Source: Rhynchospora pubera (taxonomy: Eukaryota > Streptophyta > Magnoliopsida > Poales > Cyperaceae). From it: 64,000 nucleotides of DNA. The notes beneath the pieces are model-generated. The model searched no databases. It was not told the origin of the DNA and saw nothing but the letters and a program-made list of their open reading frames with translations. Numbering within the stretch: position 1 is the stretch's first letter; each line of letters starts with the position of its first letter. Both the position numbers and the translations under genes were made by a program. Below are positions 32,801 through 42,601 of this stretch, piece after piece. Location of the stretch: the NCBI GenBank assembly GCA_028095005.1, contig CM051459.1, positions 23,112,699-23,176,698 on the forward strand. The letters are read 5' to 3'.

Positions 32801-33916
32801 AAGCAATCTCCTAGGGCATGGTATGGAAAATTATCTCACTATTTAATTTCTTGTGGTTTTAAAGTAAGCCAATCCGATTTATCATTATTCTCAAAGCATG
32901 AAAAAAATGACACAACCGTTGTTCTTGTTTATGTTGATGATATAATTGTCACCGGTAGTAACAATGAGAAAATTAATATTGTCAAAAAACAATTAAAGGA
33001 AAAATTTGAAATTAAAGACCTTGGTTTCTTAAAATATTTTTTAGGGATTGAAATAGCACATTCGGCCACTAAAGGGTTATTTATTTCACAAAGAAAGTAT
33101 ACCTTAGATCTCCTAAAAGAAACCGGTAAATTAGGATCTAAACCGGCCTCTACCCCAATTGATAGCAATATCAAATTGAATCCCGAAGATGGTGACTCGT
33201 TGGAAAATATTAACCAATTCCAACGACTTGTAGGAAAATTGATATACTTAACGGTAACTAGGCCGGACATATCCTATGCGGTGAGTCAAATTAGTAAATT
33301 TATGCATGCACCAAGAAAACCACACTTAGAAGCCATTGATAGAATTTTGAGATACCTTAAGAAATCACCCGGAAAGGGTATATGGATGAAAAATAATAAT
33401 TCTAATGATGTGTGTGGCTATTCCGATGCAGATTGGGCCGGTAGTTTCGATAGAAAGTCGACGACCGGCTATTGCACATTTGTAGGCGGAAATTTAGTCA
33501 CATGGAAAAGCAAGAAACAAAATGTTGTGGCGCGATCAAGTGCGGAAGCGGAGTATCGAGCCATGGCATCTACCGCAAGCGAGCTCACTTGGATCAAACA
33601 AGTGCTCAAAGACTTGCATATTCAAATACGTGAGCCGATGAAGATGTTTTGTGATAACAACTCGGCACGACACATTGCTTCAAATCCGGTGTTTCATGAG
33701 AGAACTAAACATATTGAAGTCGATTGTCATTATATAAGGGAAAAGGTTCAAGCAAAGGAAATCGAGACTCCATATGTGAAGAGTGAAGACCAATTGGCCG
33801 ACATCTTCACGAAGGGACTCATACCGAAGACTTTCGAAAATATAGTTGACAAGCTAGGATTAATAGATATCTATAATCCTAGCTTGAGGGGGAGTGTTGA
33901 GAAAAATAAAAATTAA
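29855..33916 (+). CDS. Copia polyprotein (Gag-PR-IN-RT-RH), 1353 aa
   Basis: Single open frame from the ATG just after the primer site; the stop lies 22 bp inside the 3' LTR. Visible domains: CCHC zinc knuckle (C-x2-C-x4-H-x4-C, residues 136-149), aspartic protease WVLDSGATDHM (Asp about 308), GAG-pre-integrase motif (HKRIGHPS), integrase catalytic Asp in HSDVWGP (about 490), Asp in RTDNGTEF (about 552) and Glu in GVSERKN (about 588), reverse transcriptase with YVDD at 1026-1029, and RNase H (YSDADWAG, SSAEAEYRAM). All enzyme residues seen are intact. Odd: the first 135 residues contain an LSWAQIV-type segment and basic stretches but no UBN2/DUF4219 gag domain I can recognise, so capsid function is doubtful. 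Confidence 0.95.
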   Translation: MTLGPQKMQAISKTVMVNAEKTNQTSTETNPLGSDLLGADNFPSLQTKTPSLAFKNPEISNQRNRLSWAQIVTKSTKEIQKITTDTVQSKPKKCSVQNQIKRGGKIEQNTRIGYLDLNSDQGRRKMKEATNSSDLCRHCKENDHTVEKCWLLRPHPRPSQHKRLRSRREDEAVGLEGEKMLLQVARVLDSEDKEKAQKSGCHGETKGQRCSSGGSSDRERLDRIERALFSCMLSFKGQNFCSNGPGKAHIPDYEINDSNSVRPMPSTNIVNEINLHELSLEKTIENKCLTIGFTTINAPNNCTKWVLDSGATDHMTGNLDLLRNYRTIRNDQFFTVANNEKIRIKGWGMISIFSKKFLQDVFYVENCSVNLLSISKLSKDLNCEIILKKDSVIFQDLFTKEKIGEGILENGLYFLYSNKLAFSSKKKEDLGNLWHKRIGHPSDKILKSIFNFSNLDCSNCETCKLAKHTKLPFSTSNSKSKDLFELVHSDVWGPAPITSYNDYKYFVIFIDDFSKTTWLYLMKNKSEVYSHFQDFTNLVENQFNKKVKVFRTDNGTEFINHNFSNFLKQKGIIHQTSCVYTPEQNGVSERKNRHLLEVTRALLFQNYVPKKFWSDAVLTAAYLINRLPSVNLHFKSPLEILYQRKINIDHLKVFGCTCFVHKNRLDKLDFSSIKAIFLGYSSQKKGYKCYDPKDKKFYISRNVTFFENDPYFKSFENNNCDQISSNEFVLPIVTNRGRQEVFVENNNSIGEENQEEGSEQIDESEQAEENESHEEDQEEVSLRRSNRQTQPSTRLKDFVTYSVQYPIQNYISYDNISCEHYAFINSLSKIEEPTTFEIAKNDPKWCKAMEEELHALEKNQTWELCHLPKRKKPVGCKWVYKIKYHSDGTIERYKARLVAKGYTQTYGIDYHETFAPVAKMNTVRILLSIAVNNNWPLHQMDVKNAFLQGTLEEEVYMTLPPGHKKEHIPNLCCRLKKSIYGLKQSPRAWYGKLSHYLISCGFKVSQSDLSLFSKHEKNDTTVVLVYVDDIIVTGSNNEKINIVKKQLKEKFEIKDLGFLKYFLGIEIAHSATKGLFISQRKYTLDLLKETGKLGSKPASTPIDSNIKLNPEDGDSLENINQFQRLVGKLIYLTVTRPDISYAVSQISKFMHAPRKPHLEAIDRILRYLKKSPGKGIWMKNNNSNDVCGYSDADWAGSFDRKSTTGYCTFVGGNLVTWKSKKQNVVARSSAEAEYRAMASTASELTWIKQVLKDLHIQIREPMKMFCDNNSARHIASNPVFHERTKHIEVDCHYIREKVQAKEIETPYVKSEDQLADIFTKGLIPKTFENIVDKLGLIDIYNPSLRGSVEKNKN
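33885..33894 (+). other. Polypurine tract of the copia element
   Basis: TGAGGGGGAG lies immediately before the 3' LTR and inside the coding frame. Confidence 0.85.
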
Positions 33917-34141
33917 TAACTAATAATAGGCTAATTATTTATTGTCTGCCAACCATAAAAAGGGGTTGCAACTTTTTCTCTTTATAGAAAATGTAACGTT
34001 AGGATTCTAACGGTAAATAATTTTACCGTTACCTTCACTGGTCTATAAAAAGACTCTGTACAGGGTTTGTAAAATATATAGATTAGATAATAAAAAATTT
34101 CTCATCTTCATAAATCAAATTATTGCGTTCTGTTCTTGACA
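33895..34141 (+). repeat. 3' LTR of the copia element
   Basis: 247 bp; I find no difference from the 5' LTR. It supplies the stop codon of the polyprotein. Confidence 0.95.
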
Positions 34142-34146
34142 GATGG

Positions 34147-35600
34147 CCTTGTCAGAATAGAAATTTTACATTCCAGTCCCTGTAATTCTTTATTTTGATA
34201 GATACTTGGTGGCCCCACCACTTGTGGCTAACCACGGAGTCTCTTATCCAACCCTCAACGATGCTAAAGAACTAATTTTCAGAAGTTGCATTGGCCGGAG
34301 ACCGGAGTTGATCGGAGAGCTTACTGTTAAACAATGACTCAATAGAATTAAAAGTTTTGAATAGCTTAGCACTTGGGTCTTTGTTTTAATTTTTCTAAAT
34401 TGAGATGATAAATTGATTTGGCAATTGTCTTTGTTTAAATGCTAGCTGCTCATGTAAGCTTTGCTTTTGGTAATAGTTGTTATATTGCAATTTCTTGAGA
34501 ATAGAGAACTGATTTATATGTAAGATAAAAGAGCAAGTAATTGAAAGAATAGAGAACTGATTTCATTATATTGAGTAAGTCTTGATTATACAGTATCAGC
34601 AGTATATATACTATCGATACCAGTATATATAGCTGCTGATACACTCACAAACCCAATCTGTAACTAACTGTAATTTGCTACTTGGTGAGTATTGAACATA
34701 TTTTTTCCGTCAAAATATTGACGGTTTTAATTCAGCACGTGCCATGATTGGGTTAAACAAAATTCTTGTATGTTAAACAAAATAGGACAGCCATGGCTTT
34801 GTTTCTTTTCATCTATTTAAGAATTAAGTTTTATCAGGCATGTGCCATGATTGTATAATGGCACAAGCAACCTTGCCTTATATTGGTTCATGAACCCAAT
34901 TTCACCTCTTCTCTAATGCCAGATGAACCCCATATATAAAACCATCATCACCTCATCTGCTCATCATCACCTCATCACCTTACCAAGCAATTGCCTTAAG
35001 TAATTGCTTACTCAAATATAATAAATGAATGTTGTGTGCAGGAAATTTGAATATGATTGTTATTCCAATAAATGTCTGTTGCATAATTTTACAATATGGA
35101 ATGAGTGATGACACCAAATTCTCATTGTATCACACTGAGTAGTTGATTACACTATTTAAGTTGACAACCAAAGATCAAAGTTTGATGACACCATTTAAGT
35201 GTACAGAAAATGCACGTTCACCTCCATCTTCATCTCATCACCGTACCAATCCATTGGCTCCTCCACCAAATCAAACTTTTCCAACACAAATTAACCCCAC
35301 AATCTACCTCTCCTCACCTTCACAAAGATAACGAACCCACCCACGCTCAGTATCGTGGCCTGGATCACCGGAGTCACGCTGGAGAATAAAATCCACAAGT
35401 ATAGGGTCTTAATCGAAAAATAACACAGAGGAAACAGTTTGGAATTGAGGCTTAGCATCCAAATTCGGGAGCGACCGTGGAGCGGTTTTGTCCGGATCCG
35501 ATATAGGGGGAGTGGAGAGGAAAAACAAGCCACAGCCGTTGGATTTAATGAACGGTTGAAATATGCTGCGCTGCAGCGTGCCGCGCGACACCAGATTCAC
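34147..35600. other. Spacer, no gene seen
   Basis: AT-rich, with small open frames on both strands and no recognisable domain. It does not match the RLK-D/RLK-B spacer; homology with that spacer resumes near 35600 (to 43960). Confidence 0.5.
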
Positions 35601-35816
35601 TTCCCAATGAACTTGTCAACACGACCACTTTCATTTCTAGATAGGATTTTGTCTTAGTACGAGAGGAGGATAATTAAAAAAACATCTGTTTTGAGATGTA
35701 AGTTGGAAATAATTAATAAAATAAAGATGGCGATAATTTCAATTTTCAAGTTAATTTTCTTAAATAGATTCGAATTATAATTTTTAGTTCATGCCAAGTT
35801 CTTGCACTAGGTCCAA

Positions 35817-36388
35817 ACCTATGTTGCACGGGTGCGGATATCGTATGGAATATGATGTGGGTGCGAGAATACGTTATTTTTCAAAAAACTAGAATACAAT
35901 AGTATATATATATATAAAATAATAAAAAAAATTAAAATAATCTATTTTTGTAATTTGTAACTAATTTATATCATAAATAAATTGTACAGAGTAAAAACTA
36001 ATTATGATAGTTTTTATATAATTTTTAGATTTGAATACTTTCAAAGTGGATTTCGAAGGTTTAAACAATGTTTTCTGCCCCGAAAATGATTGATACGGGC
36101 TTAACCCCTCAAGTAAACTCTTGTAAAACTCGTCGATCACATCACAAGCTTTTCGAATTGTGGTTATATGTCCAAAACATACATTCCTATAAAAAATTAT
36201 AGCAGTATGAAGTTCTAATATTCAAAAACGTATCCCAGCTGTATCTTAGACGTATCATGACTGAATTCGTCGGTCAAACGCATTAAAATAATAGAATTCG
36301 CCACGTAGAGTATTTGATGCGTATCCGTAACAGATACGTGTCCGATACGGGATACGGCTATTTTTTTGAGTATCCACGCAACATAGGT
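35817..36388. mobile_element. TIR element or MITE (about 572 bp), family unclear
   Basis: Inverted ends ACCTATGTTGC at both sides interrupt sequence that is continuous in the paralogous spacer (near 44170, GCACTAGGTCCAAAATATA). Flanks TCCAAA and TACAAA may be a mutated target duplication. The interior is rich in GATAC/GTATC motifs. No transposase. Confidence 0.65.
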
Positions 36389-36431
36389 ACAAACTACATA
36401 GAGAAAAAAGAGGTAACAAATAATTATTCTT

Positions 36432-36835
36432 GACAAATGCTAGAGTCCAATATATTGGACGGATGGACTCCGTCCAATAATATCTTTTTCATATTTTTAA
36501 ATTTCAAATAATTGATCTGAACTATTCAATATGTTTTTCATATTGAAAACTTACAAAAAACCAATTTTTAAATTTTTTTCGAATTTTTTATTATTTTTTT
36601 GGTATTTTAGAAAAACGTTGTTATTGGATGATCCATAATGTTTATATCATGAATTTTCAAAAATACCAAAAGATAGTAAAAAATTTTGAAAAAAATATAA
36701 AAATTGGTTTCTTGTAAATTTTCAATATGGAGAATATATTGAAGGGGTTCGGATCAGTTATTTAAAATTTAAAAACGTAAAAACGATAATGTTGGACGGA
36801 CCCATCCGTCCTATATATTGACACTAGCATTTTTC
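36432..36835. mobile_element. Mutator-type MITE (404 bp)
   Basis: The ends GACAAATGCTAG and, inverted, GAAAAATGCTAG continue into about 30 bp of imperfect inverted repeat (TATTGGACGGATGG region). The 9-bp duplication ATTATTCTT flanks it (36423-36431 and 36836-36844). The paralogous spacer has it once, near 44201. Confidence 0.88.
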
Positions 36836-36844
36836 ATTATTCTT

Positions 36845-37727
36845 TCCTATTTTTCAAATATTAAGGGTAACAAACTAACAATTGCATATATAATTGATAA
36901 TGAAATGCTTCCAAACCTTACTACTCATTTTGAATCATATATAGCACTCATCCTTTGTCATTGTTGAGAATAAAAAATAAATATTAAAATAAAAATAGAA
37001 ATTAGAAAATGATTAAACCCCTTTTAGCTATAAAAAAAGTTATCGGTGGTATCAATTTCTATATACCAACGTACACTGGATATGTATTAGTACTAGAGCA
37101 AACCACGGTCGAATGGAAAGAGGGAGTAGGTGGAAGTGGAAATGGAACCAATGAGGCGTTTGACCGAAAAATAAGAGGGAAGTAAAAGAGTTGTGCGCCT
37201 GGGGGAGAAAACCAGAGAAAAAAAGTATAAATAAAATCGAACCGGGATGGTGGTGTTGAATCATTTTCCAGATCAGGCCCATCCTATTTGCTGGAAAAAT
37301 CAGCAGGCCAATCTAGCGGACCAGGTTTTTACTCGAGTCTCCCCAAAATTATCAGTTCTGTCAGCCCGAACAAAAAAGAAGGAAATTAACAAGACAAGTA
37401 TTGATTAAGTGTCTCTACCTAGTTTATCAAAAAAAAAAAGTATTGATTAAGCAGAATTTAAATGAACCGGTTCAGAGTCTTGGTGACGAGTTTAGACCTA
37501 TTCTAAATGGTTGGCGTGTTTTGAGTACATGTTTTTATGGGACGTCTGGACCTACAGGTCACATACTGTTTTTCTTCATTCAACAATATTGTTACAAAAA
37601 TCACCTTAAATATATTCTTCCAGAATTATGTACAATATATCAGTATTAAGAAAAGAAAAAAAAAAGTAGAAATATTTCTTCAATACTGTATAAATTAAGT
37701 TTCTACCCAGTTAAAAACCATGTCAAA
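36845..37727. other. Spacer homologous to 44213-45943
   Basis: Matches the sequence left of RLK-B, including TTTTTACTCGAGTCTCCCCA (TTTTTACTTGAGTCTCCCCA there) and the region just 3' of the receptor stop codon. No gene is supported. Confidence 0.7.
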
Positions 37728-37794
37728 TTACTTCTGGTAATTAGTAAGCTTGCTAATTCTAGTAGTACAAAGCGGCTCTGACAAATAGGCCTGT
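37728..37794 (-). pseudogene. RLK-D relic: last 22 codons of a deleted receptor kinase
   Basis: The minus strand encodes QAYLSEPLCTTRISKLTNYQ, then K and stop, in the same frame as the end of RLK-B. Upstream of this (plus-strand right) the sequence changes at CCTGT directly into CTGTACATTAAA, which belongs to the promoter side of the family (28293 onward in RLK-A). The whole receptor body of more than 3 kb was therefore deleted, with a 4-bp overlap CTGT at the joint. Confidence 0.88.
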
Positions 37795-38631
37795 ACATTA
37801 AATCTATATAGTATAATATAATCTGCGTGATTTTTTTGCGCGGATTTTAAAGCAACATTCACTCTCAATCTCCGAAAATATATCCTATTCGTTGATTGTT
37901 ATCGTCCGTTGTTAAGTTTCACCGATCTCCCTCCATCGTTCTTTTTTTCCTTCGCCCTGCCCAAATTTTTAGTTCTCTTGAGTTCCTCTTCCTAATTGAT
38001 CCACCCTCCGCCGCCCCTCTCTATGTGGCAACCCTCTTCTCCTCTTTTTTTTTTTCAGTCCGTACCTCCTCCAAGCCACTGCCCCTCCTCCTCCCTCTCT
38101 GTGGCCTCATGTGTAAAATCAAGACGATCGCCTCCTGCCTCTCTCTCGCGGCCTCCCCACCTCCTCTCAACACCCTCTTCCTTCCTCTTCGACGGAAAAG
38201 AAAAAGGAAAGAAAAAAGAAGGCGTGATCTGGCGGCCATAGGGAGGTAGAATAGTAGATGGCGAGCAACGGCGTTAGCAAAGAGCATGCATGTATCAACG
38301 AAAACCCTCCATGCCCTGCTGCTGTTGGTCATGTTGCCGATATATTCTTCTTCTCCAGTGCAGCAACCTCCTCGCACAAGGTTTCTCCTCTTCTATTTTG
38401 CGCCTCATTTTTAGCGTTTGCTTTTTGTTAAGAGCAGTCTACATAATTTCTGAATTTAAAAAATTAGAAATTCCAAATTGATAGCAGTATACACAATTTC
38501 TGACTTTCATCAAATCCACTCTCCTCATGCATCCAAGGTCAATGCAACTGTTTGTTTATTATTTACAATCAAATTGGTTGAGGCTTGCAATTCAGTTTCA
38601 ATGTTTATTTCGATTAAGTGTTTTAAGAAAT

Positions 38632-38772
38632 GCCTTCAGTGTTGTATAATGCCACTGACCTAGCTAAAATCAAGGCTATTTGCGAGATGCACAAACCATG
38701 GTCGAGTGATTCATTTGATATTGACGATCTTGATGACATCAGATTTGAAATTATGGTTGAGATTTTGACTTA
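38632..38772 (+). other. Possible captured exon fragments in the Helitron
   Basis: An open stretch reading TDLAKIKAICEMHKPWSSDS and continuing as an acidic segment to a stop near 38772, and a second at about 38917-39021 reading FGIRHCANMRQPIKNIDVSQ and on to a stop, look more protein-like than their surroundings. I do not recognise either. Helitrons often carry gene fragments, so capture is possible but unproven. Confidence 0.25.
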
Positions 38773-41137
38773 GCTAACTTTCTCTTTTCGGTCCCTCTTT
38801 CCATCAGTTCTATGTTCTTCTTATTATAACAATAGTTCTAATTTCTAACAAATATGACAACTAATTTAAGAAGAACACTTATTTATCTAATTCTATTTGT
38901 TGAATATCTTTTTCAGAAATTTGGAATTAGGCATTGTGCCAATATGAGGCAGCCAATTAAGAACATTGATGTCTCTCAATATGCTCAAAGACTACTACAA
39001 GTTTTGAAGGAAGCTATTTGACATTTTTTTTTCCTAATATACAAATTTTTAGGTGATTCGTCAGATGAAAAAATTTCACTGGCGCCAGCACATGTGTTTT
39101 CTACTGTGCATCCTATTTCACATTGTTTTTGAGATATATTCTTTCTTGATTTTGATTCTAGATTTCTACTTGGTTGGATTGTGCATTGCTTCTGTTTCAT
39201 AGTAGCATCTTTTATCATGTATTTATTATCTGTGTTTTTCCTTTCTACCAATTTTACTTTATGATTTTTAATCAGTTGGTTTTATCAAAGGCTTGGTCCT
39301 GGGACTACGATATCTGAAAATAAAAAAAAGGCTTAACTATTACATGTTTACTTTTGGTACAAAATAGATGAGTTCAATACTTCAATACATATTCTTATTC
39401 CAGATATAGCCAGTAATGTGTAATGTAATCATAAAATAAGCTGCATTTGGAAGTTGACCAGATGAAGAAGCAACATTAAGAGAGGGTGGTAGAGCTGGAA
39501 GCCCGACCGAATGTGTCGCCTAAGCACTCACTGTTGTCATACTATCAGCCAAAGCTGGTGAGGCAAGGACACAGGTGGTGCTGGTTGTGGTTGAGGCCAT
39601 TGGTACACTTAGCTACTTTCAGTGAACTCAATTTTATTATGGATTTCTTTCTTTTCCCCTTTGTCTTATTACAATCAGTATTATATTTTTGGGATATATG
39701 TCAAATTATTTACGTATAATTTAGGATTATATGTTTTAATTGGTGCTGCAATGTCAAATTATTTACAAATATTTTTAGGATTATATGTTTCAATTGATGC
39801 TGCATTGTATTTCTATATGACAGCCTATGTTGAGATGGTCAATTTTTATTAAATTATAATATTAATTTTGTTATTAATCGTGGTTTAAATTTTTGGCCTT
39901 TTTTTTTAAAAGAAGAATGGACAGGGCTGTAAATTTTTTGGACGTTATCCATAGGAATCACAGGATTCTTCTATTTCAATGTGCCTTTAAATGTAATCAT
40001 AAAAAAAAATGTGCCTTTAAATGTTTTTTTGGAAGTTTAAGAGACATTACAGGTTATTTATTGTCTCATTGCATTAAATACACTTGATACAAAATGCTAA
40101 CAGTTTTGTTACTTTTGTCTTAAAATTCGGCCAAACCTGGGTCCAGAAAAAAGATTCAATTAATTACTAGAAAACCAAAACAAGTATGAAGAAAGAGGAA
40201 ATCAAGGATTGAGCTGTGGCGGCAAAGACCGGAAGAAGTACGAATCCAAAGTGGCAATGCAGGTTCTGAATTTTTTTAATTTTTATTGATTTTGAAAAAT
40301 TTAAGACGTGACCTTGGTTAGATTAAAATTGGAGATATAGAGCACATATATGGTATTAATTATCTAAATCTTTTCTTTTTTTTTCTTTCTTTAAAATTGC
40401 AAAAAATTTTGGATTTTGGTGTGGATTTTGTAGAGATGAGAATGCAATCACTAGATGTGATGATCGATATAATTGCATCTCATCATACTAATGAAGGTAT
40501 ACGATAACCGGATGTCACAAGATTAAATTACAATGAAAACTGGTCTCTCTCATATTGTTCCTCAGAATATTGAACGATTATTGGAACTAACCTTTTTTTT
40601 TCCTTCCCTTTCCTATTGATCAGGAAGTAAAATTGAGACAACTTTGGAGGAAATTCTATTAATTGTCAAATTGGATGAGTTGATTAGTAGTACAAGCTTA
40701 TTTATAAGAAAGGTATCTATCTTGCTTATTGCATCAATCTACGTCTTATGTGGTCTAACTGGTCAAAAACAACTGTAGGTTATTACATCAATGAGGTCAA
40801 ATACAACTGTAGGTCATTTTGTGCTGTATATAAAAGATAAAAAGAAAAAAGAAAAAACTCGATCTGTCTTATGTTGTAAGATGGCTCTGAACTATTTGTG
40901 TTAAGAGCATTGAAACTGGTATGCATTGAGACGAACAACCAACTTTTCAGAGCAAAACTATAATAAACAGTTTCTTATTTTCGGTGCTAAATTTTCTGAA
41001 GTGTGATTAGTGATTTTTCTTTCCAAATGTACTGCTATTTTCTAACTTATGCCATTTATCTATTTTCCACTTTCCTTTTTAGCAAATGTAGAAAATACAT
41101 ATCAAGTTGGATTATAGCAATGCCAATGAGGTAGAAG

Positions 41138-41299
41138 CAGTGTTTTTAAAATCGTACTGGCACCCCTACCGGCCAGATGATAGAAATCCGGTATTTCCTG
41201 GTATTTCCTCTCACAATACCGGATACCGCCGTTTCAGTCACCATTCCGGTTCCCGGTATTAGGAAATTTCTGGTATCCGGTACGGTTTTCAAAACACTG
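41138..41299. mobile_element. Small hAT-type MITE nested in the Helitron (162 bp)
   Basis: The ends CAGTGTTTTTAAAATCGTAC and, inverted, CAGTGTTTTGAAAACCGTAC match at all but a few positions. An 8-bp flank, GGTAGAAG on the left and GGTAGAAA on the right, agrees at 7 of 8. The interior repeats CCGGTA and GGTATT motifs. Confidence 0.75.
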
Positions 41300-42572
41300 G
41301 GTAGAAAGCAATTTAATGGAGTGCTCAATTAGATCACTGCCATCTTCTGGTCAGGTAATAATAATGTTTTGTATTATTTTCTTTTCTTTTTTTTTTTCTG
41401 TGTTGTTTGGATATAGATTGTAATTAGAAATAGTTGCGCATGTTTAAACTTAGGTGGCGGCAACTTTGAATGTTGTAGATCAGTTCCCAATTAGGGTTAG
41501 GCAACTTGATTAGTGCAATTTAGTATGTAAATTCATGCAATTTTTGGAATTTCAATTCTATATAGAGTTACTGTATTAACGGACCACAAAACTACATTAA
41601 GCAGACCCTATTCTGTTCCTCTGAGGATGAGCCACCTATTGATTCCATAATATTAAGCGACTCTATGCTCTTCTATCTTCAATTTTTCTTTGTAGATGTC
41701 CGTCTCTTTCACCCCCTAACTGATTGCTCAAGCGACCAGGAAAAGAAGAAGGGACACTATGGAGGAAAAGCACGACTAGGAAAAGAAGAAGGGATACATG
41801 GGAAAAAAACACACCAGTTTTTTACCTTATTATTTTTCCATTATATTACCCAAGGTAGCGTCTCTTTCTCTGTTTTTTATTTTTTTTACTCCAATCTTTC
41901 AAATCATTTTGTATATCCGTGCAGGTAAAGGAAGACAGGAAAATTTTGAAGCACGGGGGCATCAGTATCCTATCAGAAGTAAAAAAAGGAAAATTTATTC
42001 TTAATTCATTAGAATTTACTTCTCCGTGACATGTGGAAGACAAAGTGCATCTAATACGTGTTATCTTGATTTATAGTCCAGTTTCAATTTTTATATCTTT
42101 AAAATCAAATGAAAAAGCATAGTTTTGATTTTTGAGATGGTTCAAAATAATGTTTGTGTAATGCTTATTTGTGCTTCTTCGGTATATTCAATTAGTTTGT
42201 AATAATATATTCCTTTTTAAATGTAGAGGGAAGCCAAAGAAGTAAAAAATGAAAAAGTGTTGTAAACGATGCTTTTTTTTTTTTTTACAATTTATCTATG
42301 ATCTGCTAGACAAAGATCGATTTATTGCGAGTAATTGGTAATACATGGTAAGTAAAAACTTTCATGTCAAGCTAATTGCAAAATGTAAAAATAAGTAATA
42401 TAAAGGGATATTAAAATTTAGATTTAAAATATTATACATTAAAATAAGCCCGTAAATTAAACTAAAATCAAAATATAAAATAACTAATTAATATATCTTA
42501 ATAAACATCTTTACCACAAATATATATATGTTATAAAAATACATTAAAATGTAATTTATAATGAATTCCATT

Positions 42573-42589
42573 ATCGAGCGAAGCTCGAT
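42573..42589 (+). terminator. Helitron 3' hairpin
   Basis: Perfect stem ATCGAGC/GCTCGAT with a GAA loop, 8 nt upstream of CTAG. In Helitrons this hairpin marks the 3' end for rolling-circle termination. Confidence 0.88.
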
Positions 42590-42601
42590 GTCCAACCCTA
42601 G

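Larger units (their letters stand above)
29595..34141 (+). mobile_element. Intact-looking Ty1/copia retrotransposon (4547 bp)
   Basis: 247-bp LTRs at 29595-29841 and 33895-34141 appear identical base for base. A 5-bp duplication GATGG flanks the element (29590-29594 and 34142-34146). An initiator-Met tRNA primer site, one long uninterrupted polyprotein frame and a purine tract are all present. It sits upstream of RLK-A. Identical LTRs mean very recent insertion. Confidence 0.97.
37803..42601 (+). mobile_element. Non-autonomous Helitron (4799 bp)
   Basis: It starts TCTATATAGTATAATA directly after A and ends CCAACCCTAG directly before T, the host A/T insertion typical of Helitrons. A perfect 7-bp stem hairpin (ATCGAGC-GAA-GCTCGAT, 42573-42589) lies 8 nt before the terminal CTAG. 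Removing it restores CATTAAATTATTA, as in the RLK-A promoter (near 28300). There are no RepHel (HUH Rep or helicase) motifs, so it depends on another element. It holds AT-rich sequence, a CT-rich leader-like stretch (37900-38230) and short open blocks of unknown origin. Confidence 0.92.

Noticed and set aside
35647..35665. TTAGTACGAGAGGA, resembling the sarcin-ricin loop of large-subunit rRNA
   Set aside because: Only about 13 bases match, no surrounding rRNA, and the paralogous spacer reads TTAGCATGAGAGGA.
37896..38377. Pro/Ser- and Lys/Arg-rich frames on both strands in the Helitron
   Set aside because: CT-rich low complexity produces long frames in several phases; no domain.
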